Notes: generated by a model from the letters alone, not told the origin. A DNA stretch of 64,000 nucleotides from an uncultured Prevotellaceae bacterium (GCA_947166305.1 CAMVDV010000001.1:62001-126000); one strand, 5' to 3'; shown: positions 18,766 to 27,684, numbered from the stretch's first letter. Program-made: numbers and translations.

Positions 18766-18846
18766 TATTCAGAGTTTTCAGAGTAATCAGAGTGTTCAGA
18801 ATAATCTGAGTAATCCGAGTAGTCTGAGTATTCCGATTCTTCAGAT
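18766..18846 (-). repeat. Nine-unit 9-bp tandem repeat between gldL and gldM
   Basis: Nine units with plus-strand consensus TANTCNGAG. On the coding (minus) strand they read as Ser-Asp/Glu-Tyr triplets in the same frame as gldL, directly after its TAA stop, for 29 codons up to a second TAA at 18762-18764. Confidence 0.9.
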
Positions 18847-18851
18847 ACTGT

Positions 18852-19736
18852 TTACTTCTCACTTTCCTCTGCTCCGGGCACGGTCTTCATGTTGACGGTG
18901 AGTGCCTTTATCATGCGGGCATAGACATTGTTGAGCTCTTCAATCTGCTGAGCCATGCGGCGCGTCTGCTCGTCGATCTGCTCGATGGTGCTGACCTGCT
19001 TGCTGATGTTGCGCAGCTGCAGCTCGTAGACCGTGGCGATGCCTGTGATGGAACGGTTGAGATTCTCCATCTCCTCGCTGTCGGTCGACATGCGTTCTGC
19101 CTGCTTCTTGACGCGTCCGAACACTTCGGTCAGTTCTTGCAGCACTTCGGCATAGTTCGTGATGGCCTCCTCCACGGCAGCCGGGTCGGTAGCCTTGATT
19201 TGTTCACCATCGACGGTCTGTCCGCCGTTCTGTATCTGTTCGAGGGCAAGCTGTGCCTGGGCTGCAGCCTGACCAGCTGCGGCGAGGTTGGCTGCCGCTG
19301 CACTCAAGCCTGTTCCTGCTGCCAAGGCATCGGGGTCAACAGGTCCACCCACGACTGCCGGACCGCCCACGACTGCCTGTCCGCCTCCTATGACAGCAGG
19401 ACCTCCGCCGCCAATCACGATGGGACCTTCCGGCACCTCAGCTCCTTCGGGGAGAGGCGTTCCGCCAGCCACGACGATGGCCTGTCCGCCAACGGCTGCA
19501 CTGGCTGTGTCGCTGCTGGGAGTCTTCTCGTAGGTCTTCTCAAAACCGGAGATGAAGAACACCAGCACCTCGGTGATCATGCTGACGAACAGTATCTCGT
19601 TGGCTCCGGGGATGTGGGTCAGCTTGAACAATGCACCTAATACCACGACTGCAGCACCCCAGCTGTAGGCGTAATTCATAAAAACTTGTCCGGATGGCGA
19701 GTCCATCCACTTCTGCAATTTAGCTATGGGATTCAT
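18852..19736 (-). CDS. gldL: T9SS/gliding motor protein GldL (PorL)
   Basis: Inner-membrane stator-like part of the proton-powered T9SS/gliding motor; it forms a pentamer around two GldM helices. The 294-residue protein has two N-terminal helices (about 22-40 and 46-62). The acidic residue in the second (ITEVLVFF, Glu56) fits the conserved motor glutamate. Then come a Gly/Val-rich linker (VIGGGGPAVIGGGQAVVG) and a coiled-coil C-terminal half expected in the cytoplasm. The gene ends GAEESEK-stop; the in-frame sequence beyond the stop encodes a repetitive acidic, tyrosine-rich tail. gldK lies 45 bp upstream. Confidence 0.94.
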   Translation of the reverse strand: MNPIAKLQKWMDSPSGQVFMNYAYSWGAAVVVLGALFKLTHIPGANEILFVSMITEVLVFFISGFEKTYEKTPSSDTASAAVGGQAIVVAGGTPLPEGAEVPEGPIVIGGGGPAVIGGGQAVVGGPAVVGGPVDPDALAAGTGLSAAAANLAAAGQAAAQAQLALEQIQNGGQTVDGEQIKATDPAAVEEAITNYAEVLQELTEVFGRVKKQAERMSTDSEEMENLNRSITGIATVYELQLRNISKQVSTIEQIDEQTRRMAQQIEELNNVYARMIKALTVNMKTVPGAEESEK

Positions 19737-19781
19737 TTGTTTTATGTCTTTTTCGGTTGATGTTATGCTTTGTGAATTGTG

Positions 19782-21305
19782 TTAGCGTCTTGTCTTGCGT
19801 GTGCTGACGGTCGGGCTTGCAGACGAAGCCTTGCCTCCGCCCTTATTTCCTCCCTTGGCCGAGCCGCTGGCCTTATTGGAGCCGGACTTGTCATTGACCA
19901 TGGTTCGTACGCAACGGAAGCCGATGAAGCTTCGAGGCTGGTTCTGATATTCATAGGAACGCCATGCGCTGCGTATCATGCTTTCGGGGTCTTTCCAGGA
20001 ACCGCCTCTCACGGACTTCTTCTTCAGCCGGTAGGGGTCTTCCTTGGCTGCATTGTAGTAGAGGGCAGGGTTCATGTCGGCCGTTGCCTTGATGCCGGCT
20101 TCGGTGTAAACATCGCTTGTCCACTCGGCCACGTTGCCTGCCATGTCGTAGAGTCCGTTGCTGTTTGCGCTGAAGATGCCGCACTTGCTCGTGATGAGCG
20201 AACCGTCCTGCGTGTAGTTGCCGCGGTCGGGCTTGAAGTTGGCATAGAAGCATCCCTTGTCGCTCTTCACTTCCTTGCTTTCCCAGGGGAATGGATTCCC
20301 TTCCTTGCCACGCGCGGCATATTCCCATTCAGCTTCGCTTGGCAGGCGGTAGCGCTGTATGTGTCTTGCATAGCCGCCTAAGCCTTTGATAAGGAAGTTT
20401 GTGCGCCAGGCACAGAAAGCGTTGGCCTGTTCCCATGTGACGCCTACCACGGGATAGTCGTCGAAGGCAGGGTTGGAGAAGTAGAGCTTCATGTATCGCT
20501 CGTTGTCGGCATTGCGGAAGTCGTTCACCCAGCAGGTCGTGTCGGGATATATATTAATAATGTATGTATTGAGGAAGTCCCAGGGACTGGAAAGCGGACG
20601 TGTGATGGTCTGCCGCTGTATGCGTCCGTCGTCGTCAATCCATGCTGTGTCCTTGCTGATGATGACCTGTTCATTGGAAACGCCATGGTCTGTGTTGAGG
20701 TCGCGTTCTTCTGGATTGAGGCGGTACTTACGTTGTGCTGCGGTGACGTAGTCGTAAACCTCGTAGCGATAGTTCATCTGGCTTGCATCGAGCATTTTTG
20801 TGCCGTCGATGGGATGAATGACGTAGACGCTTTGTATGGCGCGGTCTTCGTCCTCATTAGCTTTGCGCCAGGGAATGGGCTTGCTCCAGTCGAGGTGAGG
20901 CGTGATGGGGTTCCCCTCCTTGTCTTCCTCTATTTTGTATGTTTCGTCTCCGCCGAAGGCAGGGTCGGCAAGTCTCTCGCGGATGATGCTGTCGCGCACC
21001 CAGTTGACGAACTGGCGGTACTTGGCGTTGCTTATCTCGTGCTGGTCCATCCAGAAGCCGTCCACGCTGATGTCGCGCAGGGGGAACTCTGTGCCCCAGA
21101 GCGTATCGTTGTTCTCGAGGCCAATCTTGAGTGAGCCTTTGTGTACGGGCACCATGCCGAAGGGCGTTGGTTCCGAGAATGAGGAGCCTTTGACGCCTGT
21201 CAGTTCTCCTCCGACGGCGTTGGCCGAGGAGCTGGAACCGAGGCAGGAGGCAAGAGCCATGCAGCCGATGGCCGCACCTGATAGAAGCAGACTTTTTGTC
21301 TTCAT
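19782..21305 (-). CDS. gldK: T9SS/gliding motility lipoprotein GldK (PorK)
   Basis: Outer-membrane lipoprotein that forms the periplasmic T9SS ring with GldN. The 507-residue protein has a lipobox (MALASCLGSS) with Cys21 as the lipidated residue. A formylglycine-generating-enzyme-like domain follows: MVPVHKGSLKIG, VSVDGF-type WMDQHEISNAKYRQFV near residue 90, VTWEQANAFCAWR near 288, YRLPSEAEWEYAARG near 322, DMAGNVAEWTSDVY near 383 and GFRCVRTM near 470. The C-terminus is Lys/Gly/Ser rich. It lies 56 bp after the PorP/SprF-type gene in the same operon. Confidence 0.95.
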   Translation of the reverse strand: MKTKSLLLSGAAIGCMALASCLGSSSSANAVGGELTGVKGSSFSEPTPFGMVPVHKGSLKIGLENNDTLWGTEFPLRDISVDGFWMDQHEISNAKYRQFVNWVRDSIIRERLADPAFGGDETYKIEEDKEGNPITPHLDWSKPIPWRKANEDEDRAIQSVYVIHPIDGTKMLDASQMNYRYEVYDYVTAAQRKYRLNPEERDLNTDHGVSNEQVIISKDTAWIDDDGRIQRQTITRPLSSPWDFLNTYIINIYPDTTCWVNDFRNADNERYMKLYFSNPAFDDYPVVGVTWEQANAFCAWRTNFLIKGLGGYARHIQRYRLPSEAEWEYAARGKEGNPFPWESKEVKSDKGCFYANFKPDRGNYTQDGSLITSKCGIFSANSNGLYDMAGNVAEWTSDVYTEAGIKATADMNPALYYNAAKEDPYRLKKKSVRGGSWKDPESMIRSAWRSYEYQNQPRSFIGFRCVRTMVNDKSGSNKASGSAKGGNKGGGKASSASPTVSTRKTRR

Positions 21306-21361
21306 TACTTATTTGTTTATATGATATCCCAGGCTATCGCTGGTTTCTGTTTCTTATGTTC

Positions 21362-22300
21362 TTACAGCAGACGGACGGACTTGTGCAGGTTTTTGCCTTT
21401 CTTGAAGACGTCGAGGTCGTGCTGGTATCCGATGAGTATTTCATGTGTTCCGTTCAGTGCTCCCACTCCTCCGGTGTAGACTTCGTAGGAGTATCCGATG
21501 TTGATGCCATGGAAGTCGAATCCGAGGAGGAGGCCAACGCTGATGGTCGGGCTATACATGAGGCCTCCGTAGAGCTTGTGCTTGTTGCCTTCGTAGAGGA
21601 GGCGGGCGTCGATGTCGCCTCGCCAGTTCTTGAGGTCGGAGCGCACCATGGCATCCAGTGCCAGCTTGTAGCGTGGCTGGCGGAAGGTGTAGGTGTATCC
21701 GCCTTGCACCATCATGGTGGGGTCGATGCTCACTTCGTGTGTCTTGTCGTCGCCCAGCTTGACGGTGGGACCGAGCAGGTGTACGGCGCTGACACCGGCG
21801 TACCAGAGCTTCTTGTATGTGTATCGCAGTCCGACGTCGAGGTCGAAGGCGTTGCCTTTGACGTCGTTTTGTGCGAAGGCAGGGTCGCCGGAGTCGATGA
21901 GATCGAGTTTCGATCCGTTGAAACCTACCATGAGTAGTGCCGGGCGGATGCCGATGCTTGCTCGTCCGCCGAGGAACTTGTGGTGGTAGGCGTACTGGAG
22001 TTGTATCTTCTTGTTCGAGAATGCTCCGATGGCATCGTTGAGGAAGGCTGCGCCTACGCCGTGCTTCGGTCCGACGAAGAACAGGGGCAGGTCGGCGTTG
22101 ACGACCATTGTCTTGGGTGCTCCCTCGTAGCCTACCATCTGCATGCTGAACATGCCGACGACGTTGAGCTTGCTGTCAAGCCCTGCCGCTGCAGGGTTGT
22201 AGTAGGACTGCAACGCCCAGGTGTTGGTAAACGCCGCGTCGAACTGTGCCCTTGCCGTGAGGGTCACGATGAGCATACCTATCCAGAGCAGTCTTTTCAT
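21362..22300 (-). CDS. PorP/SprF family outer-membrane protein
   Basis: T9SS-associated beta-barrel protein; family members anchor secreted cargo or link to the GldKN ring. The 312-residue protein has a signal peptide (MKRLLWIGMLIVTLTARA), then the family signature FDAAFTNTWALQSYYNPAAAGL, followed by alternating amphipathic strands to the end. ATG 22300 starts the signal peptide. It is the first gene of the porP-gldKLMN operon with a -7 element at 22362-22369. Whether it equals P. gingivalis PorP or a SprF paralogue cannot be settled here, though its position directly before gldK favours PorP. Confidence 0.9.
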   Translation of the reverse strand: MKRLLWIGMLIVTLTARAQFDAAFTNTWALQSYYNPAAAGLDSKLNVVGMFSMQMVGYEGAPKTMVVNADLPLFFVGPKHGVGAAFLNDAIGAFSNKKIQLQYAYHHKFLGGRASIGIRPALLMVGFNGSKLDLIDSGDPAFAQNDVKGNAFDLDVGLRYTYKKLWYAGVSAVHLLGPTVKLGDDKTHEVSIDPTMMVQGGYTYTFRQPRYKLALDAMVRSDLKNWRGDIDARLLYEGNKHKLYGGLMYSPTISVGLLLGFDFHGINIGYSYEVYTGGVGALNGTHEILIGYQHDLDVFKKGKNLHKSVRLL

Positions 22301-22361
22301 CCTGTGTATAATAACGAAGCTGAGGGCTTATTTATTGTGTGTGCCTTGGCATAATTTTGTG

Positions 22362-22369
22362 CAAAGGTA
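22362..22369 (-). promoter_or_regulatory. Candidate -7 element for the porP-gld operon (TACCTTTG)
   Basis: Plus-strand CAAAGGTA, giving TACCTTTG on the coding strand 62 bp before the PorP/SprF start. Confidence 0.6.
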
Positions 22370-22485
22370 CAAAAATATTCATTTCGGCCGTCGTGAGGGG
22401 CGGAAATGCGGCGGCTGCGGGCGACTTGTCCTGCCGAGCCGACGGAGGGCTTCTGAGGTCTGTGCGGGAGGGCCTGCCGTTTCAT

Positions 22486-23178
22486 TTATGGTTTGCGGAA
22501 GTCTTCCCATCCGTCGATGTCCTCGAGGTAGGTGCCTTCCTGCTGTGGTGCGACAGCCATGTATGCTTCCTTGTTCACCTTCACCATGGCGGAGTCGGAG
22601 AGGAGCATGTATTGTGTGTCGCCCGACAGCATTGTGCCGTTCTTGATGACGAATGTCTCGCGCATCACTCCTGATGATGCTGTCTGACTGTTTTCCAGTC
22701 GGATGAACTCGGAGAAGGTGGAGCCTGCGTTGCCTATGCCGTTGCGGAGTATGATGCCGTCGGGGGTGATGGCGAGGCCCATCTCTGCCTGGTCGACGAA
22801 GGTGACGAGGCGGAGCGAATCCTCCACGAAGCTGAAGATGGCGGCGTAGGGTGGTTCGCTGCGCAGCAGCACCTCGGGGTTGCCGTCCTCGTCCAGGTCG
22901 GTGGGGAAGAAGAGGGTGGGGGAGTGCTGGCTGTAGTCGAGCGTCTTCTTTCTCTGGAGCTCGATGACGCCTATGCGCTTCCATGCTGCCGAGAGGTCGT
23001 CCTTGCTGCATGGCATCGGTGCTTTCTGCAGTTCCGTGTACTCAAGGTCGCCGTCGGTGGCGAAGGCTTGTTCCTCTGTCTGCTCGCTCTTGTTGCTGTC
23101 GTCCTTCCCGCCGGAGCCGCAGCCGGCCCACAGCATGAGCACGGAGCAAAGGAGCGTCGTGGAGAGAATCTTTTTCAT
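22486..23178 (-). CDS. Predicted lipoprotein of unknown function
   Basis: A 230-residue protein I do not recognise. The N-terminus MKKILSTTLLCSVLMLWAGC is a lipoprotein signal with Cys20. An acidic, Lys/Glu-rich linker (about 22-45) follows. The segment FPTDLDEDGNPEVLL (about 92-106) looks like a calcium-loop or FG-GAP-type element found in repeat proteins that report values, and residues 110-160 form mostly beta strands. It is transcribed away from glyQS from a -7 element at 23213-23220, and it is separate from the porP-gld operon, which has its own promoter. Confidence 0.75.
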   Translation of the reverse strand: MKKILSTTLLCSVLMLWAGCGSGGKDDSNKSEQTEEQAFATDGDLEYTELQKAPMPCSKDDLSAAWKRIGVIELQRKKTLDYSQHSPTLFFPTDLDEDGNPEVLLRSEPPYAAIFSFVEDSLRLVTFVDQAEMGLAITPDGIILRNGIGNAGSTFSEFIRLENSQTASSGVMRETFVIKNGTMLSGDTQYMLLSDSAMVKVNKEAYMAVAPQQEGTYLEDIDGWEDFRKP

Positions 23179-23212
23179 ATCGGTTTTTCACTAAATGTGC
23201 TACATTGGCGCA

Positions 23213-23220
23213 CAAAGTTA
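23213..23220 (-). promoter_or_regulatory. Candidate -7 element for the lipoprotein gene (TAACTTTG)
   Basis: Plus-strand CAAAGTTA, 35 bp before the start of the 22486-23178 gene and divergent from the glyQS promoter. Confidence 0.6.
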
Positions 23221-23326
23221 CGACTTCTTTTGTTCCCTGCCAAGCAATCGGGCTTTTTTTTCCCGCCGCAGTGACATTATGCAAGAAAAAAGTGGGCAAA
23301 CAGCATAGAGTTTCGCCTTTTTTCGC

Positions 23327-23334
23327 TAACTTTG
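23327..23334 (+). promoter_or_regulatory. Candidate -7 element for glyQS (TAACTTTG)
   Basis: TAACTTTG followed by GCAGCC, 41 bp before the glyQS start. Confidence 0.65.
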
Positions 23335-23374
23335 CAGCCGAAAAACTCTAACATATATAAATAAGGTATAAGAA

Positions 23375-24928
23375 ATGGCACAGCAAGAAGACGTTTTCAA
23401 GAAGATAGTGTCGCACTGTAAGGAGTACGGCTTTGTTTTCCCCTCGAGTGATATCTACGACGGCTTGGCCGCAGTCTATGACTATGGGCAGAACGGCGTG
23501 GAACTGAAGAACAACATCAAGCAGTATTGGTGGCAGTCCATGGTGTTACTCCACGAGAATATCGTGGGCATCGACGCGGCCATCTTCATGCACCCCACTA
23601 CCTGGAAGGCCAGTGGCCACGTTGATGCCTTCAACGACCCGCTCATCGACAACCGTGACTCAAAGAAACGCTATCGTGCAGACGTGCTCATAGAAGACCA
23701 GATGGCGAAGTATGAGGACAAGATACAGAAGGAGATAGAGAAGGCTCGCAAACGCTTCGGCGACAAGTTCGACGAGGCTCAGTTCCGTTCCACTAACGAA
23801 CGTGTACTCGAGAACCAGCAGAAGTACGACAACCTTCACCATCGCTATCAGGAAGCCATGAACGCTGAAGGCGGCATCGACCTCGATGCGCTCAAACAGA
23901 TTATTCTCGACGAGGAAATCGTCTGCCCCATCAGCGGCACACGCAACTGGACGGACGTCCGCCAGTTCAACCTTATGTTCAAGACAGAAATGGGCAGCAC
24001 GGCCGACGGCGCCAGCACTATCTACCTCCGCCCAGAGACTGCACAGGGAATCTTCGTGAACTACCTCAACGTGCAGAAGACGGGTCGCATGAAAATCCCC
24101 TTCGGCATCGCACAGATAGGCAAGGCCTTCCGCAATGAGATAGTGGCCCGCCAGTTCATATTCCGCATGAGAGAGTTCGAACAGATGGAGATGCAGTTCT
24201 TCATCCAGCCAGGCACAGAGCTGGACTGGTTCGCCAAATGGAAGGAGACGCGCATGAAGTGGCACCAGAACCTGGGCTTCGGCGCAGAGAACTACCGCTT
24301 CCACGACCACGACAAGCTCGCCCACTATGCCAATGCCGCCACCGACATCGAGTTCCACATGCCTTTCGGATTCAAGGAAGTGGAGGGCATACACAGTCGC
24401 ACCGACTTCGACCTTTCCCAACACGCCAAGTTCAGCGGAAAGAAGATTGAATACTTCGACCCCGAACGCAACGAGAGCTACACGCCCTACGTCATCGAGA
24501 CGTCAATAGGCGTGGACCGTATGTTCCTCTCCATCATGTGCCACAGCTACGAGGAGCAAGTGCTGCCCGACGGACAGACGCGCACCGTGCTCCACCTGCC
24601 CGCTGCCCTCGCCCCCGTCAAGCTCGCCGTCTTCCCCCTCACCAAGAAGGATGGAATGCCCGAGAAGGCTCAGGAAATCATCAACGACTTGCGTTTCCAC
24701 TTCAACTGCAAATATGAAGAGAAGGACCAAATAGGCAAACGCTATCGACGCATGGATGCCATCGGCTGTCCCTACTGCGTTACCGTCGATCCGCAGACGC
24801 TTGAGGACAACACCGTCACCCTTCGCGACCGCGACACCATGGAGCAACGCCGTGTCAACATCGCCGATCTGCGAGGCATCATCGAGGATAAGGTGAGCAT
24901 CACTTCTCTCCTCAAGAAACTCCTCTAA
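23375..24928 (+). CDS. glyQS: Glycine--tRNA ligase, single-chain (alpha2) type
   Basis: Charges tRNA-Gly with glycine. The 517-residue class II synthetase is the eukaryote/archaea-like homodimeric form usual in Bacteroidetes, not the alpha2beta2 GlyQ/GlyS form. Visible are SSDIYDGLAAVYDYGQNGVELKNNIK near residue 23, VCPISGTRNWTDVRQFNLMF near 187, LRPETAQGIFVNY near 220, FRNEIVARQFIFRMREFEQMEMQFF (motif 2) near 250, and the anticodon-binding domain beginning APVKLAVFPLTKKDG near 412. A lipoprotein FKBP gene starts 4 bp after the stop. Confidence 0.96.
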   Translation: MAQQEDVFKKIVSHCKEYGFVFPSSDIYDGLAAVYDYGQNGVELKNNIKQYWWQSMVLLHENIVGIDAAIFMHPTTWKASGHVDAFNDPLIDNRDSKKRYRADVLIEDQMAKYEDKIQKEIEKARKRFGDKFDEAQFRSTNERVLENQQKYDNLHHRYQEAMNAEGGIDLDALKQIILDEEIVCPISGTRNWTDVRQFNLMFKTEMGSTADGASTIYLRPETAQGIFVNYLNVQKTGRMKIPFGIAQIGKAFRNEIVARQFIFRMREFEQMEMQFFIQPGTELDWFAKWKETRMKWHQNLGFGAENYRFHDHDKLAHYANAATDIEFHMPFGFKEVEGIHSRTDFDLSQHAKFSGKKIEYFDPERNESYTPYVIETSIGVDRMFLSIMCHSYEEQVLPDGQTRTVLHLPAALAPVKLAVFPLTKKDGMPEKAQEIINDLRFHFNCKYEEKDQIGKRYRRMDAIGCPYCVTVDPQTLEDNTVTLRDRDTMEQRRVNIADLRGIIEDKVSITSLLKKLL

Positions 24929-24932
24929 GACA

Positions 24933-25577
24933 ATGAAGCACAAGCTCTCCCTCCTTCTCCTCTCCGTGCTGCTCCTCGCCTCGTGCCGAAGCAGCGAGGG
25001 CGGCTACGATGCCCGTCACGATTGGCAGGCACGCAATGCCCAGTGGTTCGCCGAAGTGTACGATGCGGCGCAGGCATCCATCGCCCAGGCCAAGGCACAG
25101 TACGGCAATCAGTGGGAGGCGCACTGCGACTGGCGCATCTACAAGACGCTGCTCAAGAGTCAGGACGTGGCAGGTGCCACCACCGACCACATCGTTTGCA
25201 AAATCAACGAGCGCGGTTCGGGCGACTGGAGCCCGGCCTACACCGATAGCGTCCGCCTCTTCTACCGCGGATGGATTATGGATGACAACTATCCGGAGAG
25301 CAAAACCAACCTCACCGTCTTCAGTCAGACGTACTACGGCGATTTCAATCCTGCTACGGCGGCTCCCATTGCCATGCCCGTCACCAGCACTGTGGAGGGA
25401 TTCATGACGGCTTTGCAGTACATGGTCAAGGGCGATGAATGGGATGTCTATGTCCCGCAGGAACTTGCCTACAAGGAAACGGCATCGGATGCCATTCCTG
25501 CCTACAGCACGCTGCTCTTCCGTATCCGTGTGGAGCTTGTTCACAAGAGCGGAACAGGCATGTCGGAGTGGCGATAA
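24933..25577 (+). CDS. FKBP-type peptidyl-prolyl cis-trans isomerase lipoprotein
   Basis: Predicted envelope lipoprotein (lipobox LLLASC, Cys17) with a C-terminal FKBP domain that would speed proline isomerisation in secreted proteins. The 214-residue protein shows DSVRLFYRGWIMDD near residue 104, VTSTVEGFMTALQYMVKGDEWDVYVPQELAYKE near 150 and IPAYSTLLFRIRVELV near 187, which are the core strands and the G-W-x-x-x-P-like binding loop of FKBPs. It follows glyQS by 4 bp and is probably co-transcribed. A hairpin array at 25603-25690 lies directly downstream. Confidence 0.85.
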   Translation: MKHKLSLLLLSVLLLASCRSSEGGYDARHDWQARNAQWFAEVYDAAQASIAQAKAQYGNQWEAHCDWRIYKTLLKSQDVAGATTDHIVCKINERGSGDWSPAYTDSVRLFYRGWIMDDNYPESKTNLTVFSQTYYGDFNPATAAPIAMPVTSTVEGFMTALQYMVKGDEWDVYVPQELAYKETASDAIPAYSTLLFRIRVELVHKSGTGMSEWR

Positions 25578-25602
25578 GACAGAAGCGGTTCGGGAAACCT
25601 GA

Positions 25603-25690
25603 AACGCCGCACGCGACGATGCCCATCGCCGCACGAGAAAACAACGAACGCCGCACGCGATGATGGCCATCGTCGCGTGCGGCGTTTTGT
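25603..25690. repeat. 22-bp array, family A, locus 2 (4 units, 88 bp)
   Basis: Units start at 25603, 25625, 25647 and 25669. The fourth is inverted relative to the third, so together they form a 20-bp-stem hairpin. Confidence 0.85.
25647..25690. terminator. Bidirectional terminator made from two opposed family-A units
   Basis: Arms 25647-25666 (AACGCCGCACGCGATGATGG) and 25667-25686 pair over 20 bp with one G:T. A short T run follows on the plus strand (TTTTG), and the position between convergent genes suits both directions. Confidence 0.7.
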
Positions 25691-25710
25691 ATCTCACTTG
25701 TGGTAACGAC

Positions 25711-26484
25711 CTATCGGATGTTGTCGCGTATCTTGGTGAGGTAAGCGCCGAGAGCCTCCTCGTCGCGGTTGTCAATGATTTGTATCAGTTCCTTCAACTC
25801 AGAACGGATGCCTTCGACGTGTGCTTTGGTGCGCGGATTGAAGAGTATCTCGCGCAGCAAAGTGTCGTCCTCGCTCAGCACACCCTTGGCTATTCCAAGG
25901 TGACGCTTGAACGTTGTGCCCGGAGCGTCCTGATGTTTCATGACAGCCGAGAAGACAAACGTGCTCACGAAAGGCACCGACAGGCTGTAGGCCATTGCCT
26001 CATCGTGCTCGTCAAAGCTGTATTCGTGTACGTTGAGGCCAAGTCTGCGATAAAGGTCAAGGAAAAAGATGCGGCCCATGTAGTCTCCTTCGTTGATGAC
26101 GATGGCATTCTCCGAAGAGAGTGCACCGAGGTTGGCAAAGGTCGGGCCGAACATCGGATGAGTGGAAACGTATCGCATCTCCGTCCCATCATAGAATTCC
26201 TTCAACCCTGTCTTCACCGATGCGATGTCCGACAGGATGCAGTCCTTCGGCAGATGAGGGATGACCTCGCGGAAAACGTCGGTGGTATACTTTAGCGTCA
26301 CGGCGTTGATGACAAGTTCGGGCCGGAAGTTGCTAATCTCGTCGAGCGAGGTGAATCGCTGCGTGTTGTAAAGGAAGCGCATCCGCTTCGGGTCGATTTC
26401 ATAGACGGCGCATTCATGGTCGAAGGAAAGCACGTCCGTGAAGAACGAGCCCATCTTGCCTGCGCCAAGGATAAGTATTCTCAT
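25711..26484 (-). CDS. tyrA: Prephenate dehydrogenase
   Basis: Oxidatively decarboxylates prephenate to 4-hydroxyphenylpyruvate in tyrosine synthesis. The 257-residue protein begins with the NAD(P)-binding motif MRILILGAGKMGSFF. It then shows ILSDIASVKTG near residue 83, VSTHPMFGPTF near 105 and YSLSVPFVSTFVFSAV near 165, all typical of the TyrA family; no chorismate mutase or ACT domain is fused. It is the last gene of the pheA-aminotransferase-DAHPS/CM-tyrA operon and is separated from the gene before it by a 135-bp gap carrying an inverted repeat. Confidence 0.92.
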   Translation of the reverse strand: MRILILGAGKMGSFFTDVLSFDHECAVYEIDPKRMRFLYNTQRFTSLDEISNFRPELVINAVTLKYTTDVFREVIPHLPKDCILSDIASVKTGLKEFYDGTEMRYVSTHPMFGPTFANLGALSSENAIVINEGDYMGRIFFLDLYRRLGLNVHEYSFDEHDEAMAYSLSVPFVSTFVFSAVMKHQDAPGTTFKRHLGIAKGVLSEDDTLLREILFNPRTKAHVEGIRSELKELIQIIDNRDEEALGAYLTKIRDNIR

Positions 26485-26619
26485 AAGACCCCTCCTAACC
26501 TCCCCTTAAAGGGGAGGAAATCCCCTTGTGAGCAATGTGTGTTGTTATACATAGATGTTCGTTTTATGTTATTTCCCTCCTTTCTCCCTCCCTTTAAGGG
26601 AGGGTGTGGGGTGGGTCTT
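26485..26619. repeat. Inverted-repeat element between tyrA and DAHPS/CM genes
   Basis: Left arm about 26485-26517 (AAGACCCCTCCTAACC then CCCCTTAAAGGGGAGG) and right arm about 26584-26619 (CTCCCTCCCTTTAAGGGAGG, then GTGGGTCTT) are imperfect reverse complements, each with its own palindrome around TTAA. It is the same class as at 3919-4080 and lies inside an operon. Confidence 0.75.
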
Positions 26620-27684
26620 TTACTTGTTGATTATCTCCATTTGCTGGCGGACACTCTCTTCGTGGATGTGCTCGAAGATGTTCTTGATGCACTGTGTGTC
26701 GATGCCCAGCAGTGACCCTTGTGCGCCACGCTTGTCGAGAATCTCGCTATAGCGGCGCGTTTGTACCACTGTCATGCCGCTCTCCTTCTTGTATTCGCCA
26801 ATGCTTCGGCACACCTTCATGCGCTTGGCGAGCAGATCGATGAGGTCGTTGTCCAGTTCGTCAATCTCCTGTCGGAGGTCACGGAGGCGGTCGGTGTGTG
26901 CATTGGTGTCGCGGAAGATGAGTCGAGACACGATGAAGTCGAGCACATCGGGCGACACTTGCTGCGATGCATCGCTCCATGCCTTGTCGGGGTCGCAGTG
27001 GCTCTCCACGATGAGGCCGTCGAAGCCCAGGTCCATGGCCTGCTGGCAGAGCGGAGCAATCAGGTCGCGTCGGCCGCTGATGTGGCTCGGGTCGCACGCA
27101 ATGGGCAGCTGTGGGATGCGACGCTTCAGTTCGATGGGTATCTGCCACATCGGTTCGTTGCGGTAAAGTTTCTTCTCATAGCTGCTGAATCCCCTGTGGA
27201 TGGCGCCAAGTTTCTGTATGCCGGCACCATTGATGCGCTCCAGTGCGCCTATCCAAAGCTCGAGGTCCGGGTTGACAGGGTTCTTGACGAGCACCGTAGC
27301 CTCAGTGCCTCGGAGCGAGTCTGCCAGTGCTTGCACGGCAAAGGGGTTGGCCGTGGTGCGTGCTCCCACCCAGAGTATGTCTATTCCATACTTGAGGGCC
27401 AGCTCCACATGCTCGGGCGTTGCCACTTCCGTCGCGGTGAGCATTCCCGTTTCCTTCTTGACGTTTGCCAGCCAAGGGAGTGCCGGCTCACCATGTCCCT
27501 CGAAGCCTCCGGGCTTGGTACGCGGTTTCCAGATGCCGGCACGGAAGATGTGGCAGCCTTTGCCGGCCAGTTGTTTGGCGGTTGTCATCACTTGTTCTTC
27601 AGTCTCGGCGCTGCAAGGACCGGCAATGATGAAGGCGCGTTCCTGATCGCTTGGCAGGTTGAGGGGAGATAATTCCAGTTCCAT
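26620..27684 (-). CDS. Bifunctional DAHP synthase / chorismate mutase
   Basis: First step of the shikimate pathway fused to the branch-point step toward Phe and Tyr. Residues about 1-260 are a class I-beta DAHP synthase, shown by FRAGIWKPRTKPGGFEGHGE, LWVGARTTANPFAVQALADS, ACDPSHISGRRDLI and VESHCDPDKAWSDASQQVSP. Residues about 268-354 are an AroQ chorismate mutase (DRLRDLRQEIDELDNDLIDL, then KRMKVCRSIGEYKKE). At 354 residues it has the normal fusion length. The fused mutase often confers feedback control by prephenate or chorismate in this family. The gene before it in the operon lies 52 bp upstream. Confidence 0.95.
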   Translation of the reverse strand: MELELSPLNLPSDQERAFIIAGPCSAETEEQVMTTAKQLAGKGCHIFRAGIWKPRTKPGGFEGHGEPALPWLANVKKETGMLTATEVATPEHVELALKYGIDILWVGARTTANPFAVQALADSLRGTEATVLVKNPVNPDLELWIGALERINGAGIQKLGAIHRGFSSYEKKLYRNEPMWQIPIELKRRIPQLPIACDPSHISGRRDLIAPLCQQAMDLGFDGLIVESHCDPDKAWSDASQQVSPDVLDFIVSRLIFRDTNAHTDRLRDLRQEIDELDNDLIDLLAKRMKVCRSIGEYKKESGMTVVQTRRYSEILDKRGAQGSLLGIDTQCIKNIFEHIHEESVRQQMEIINK

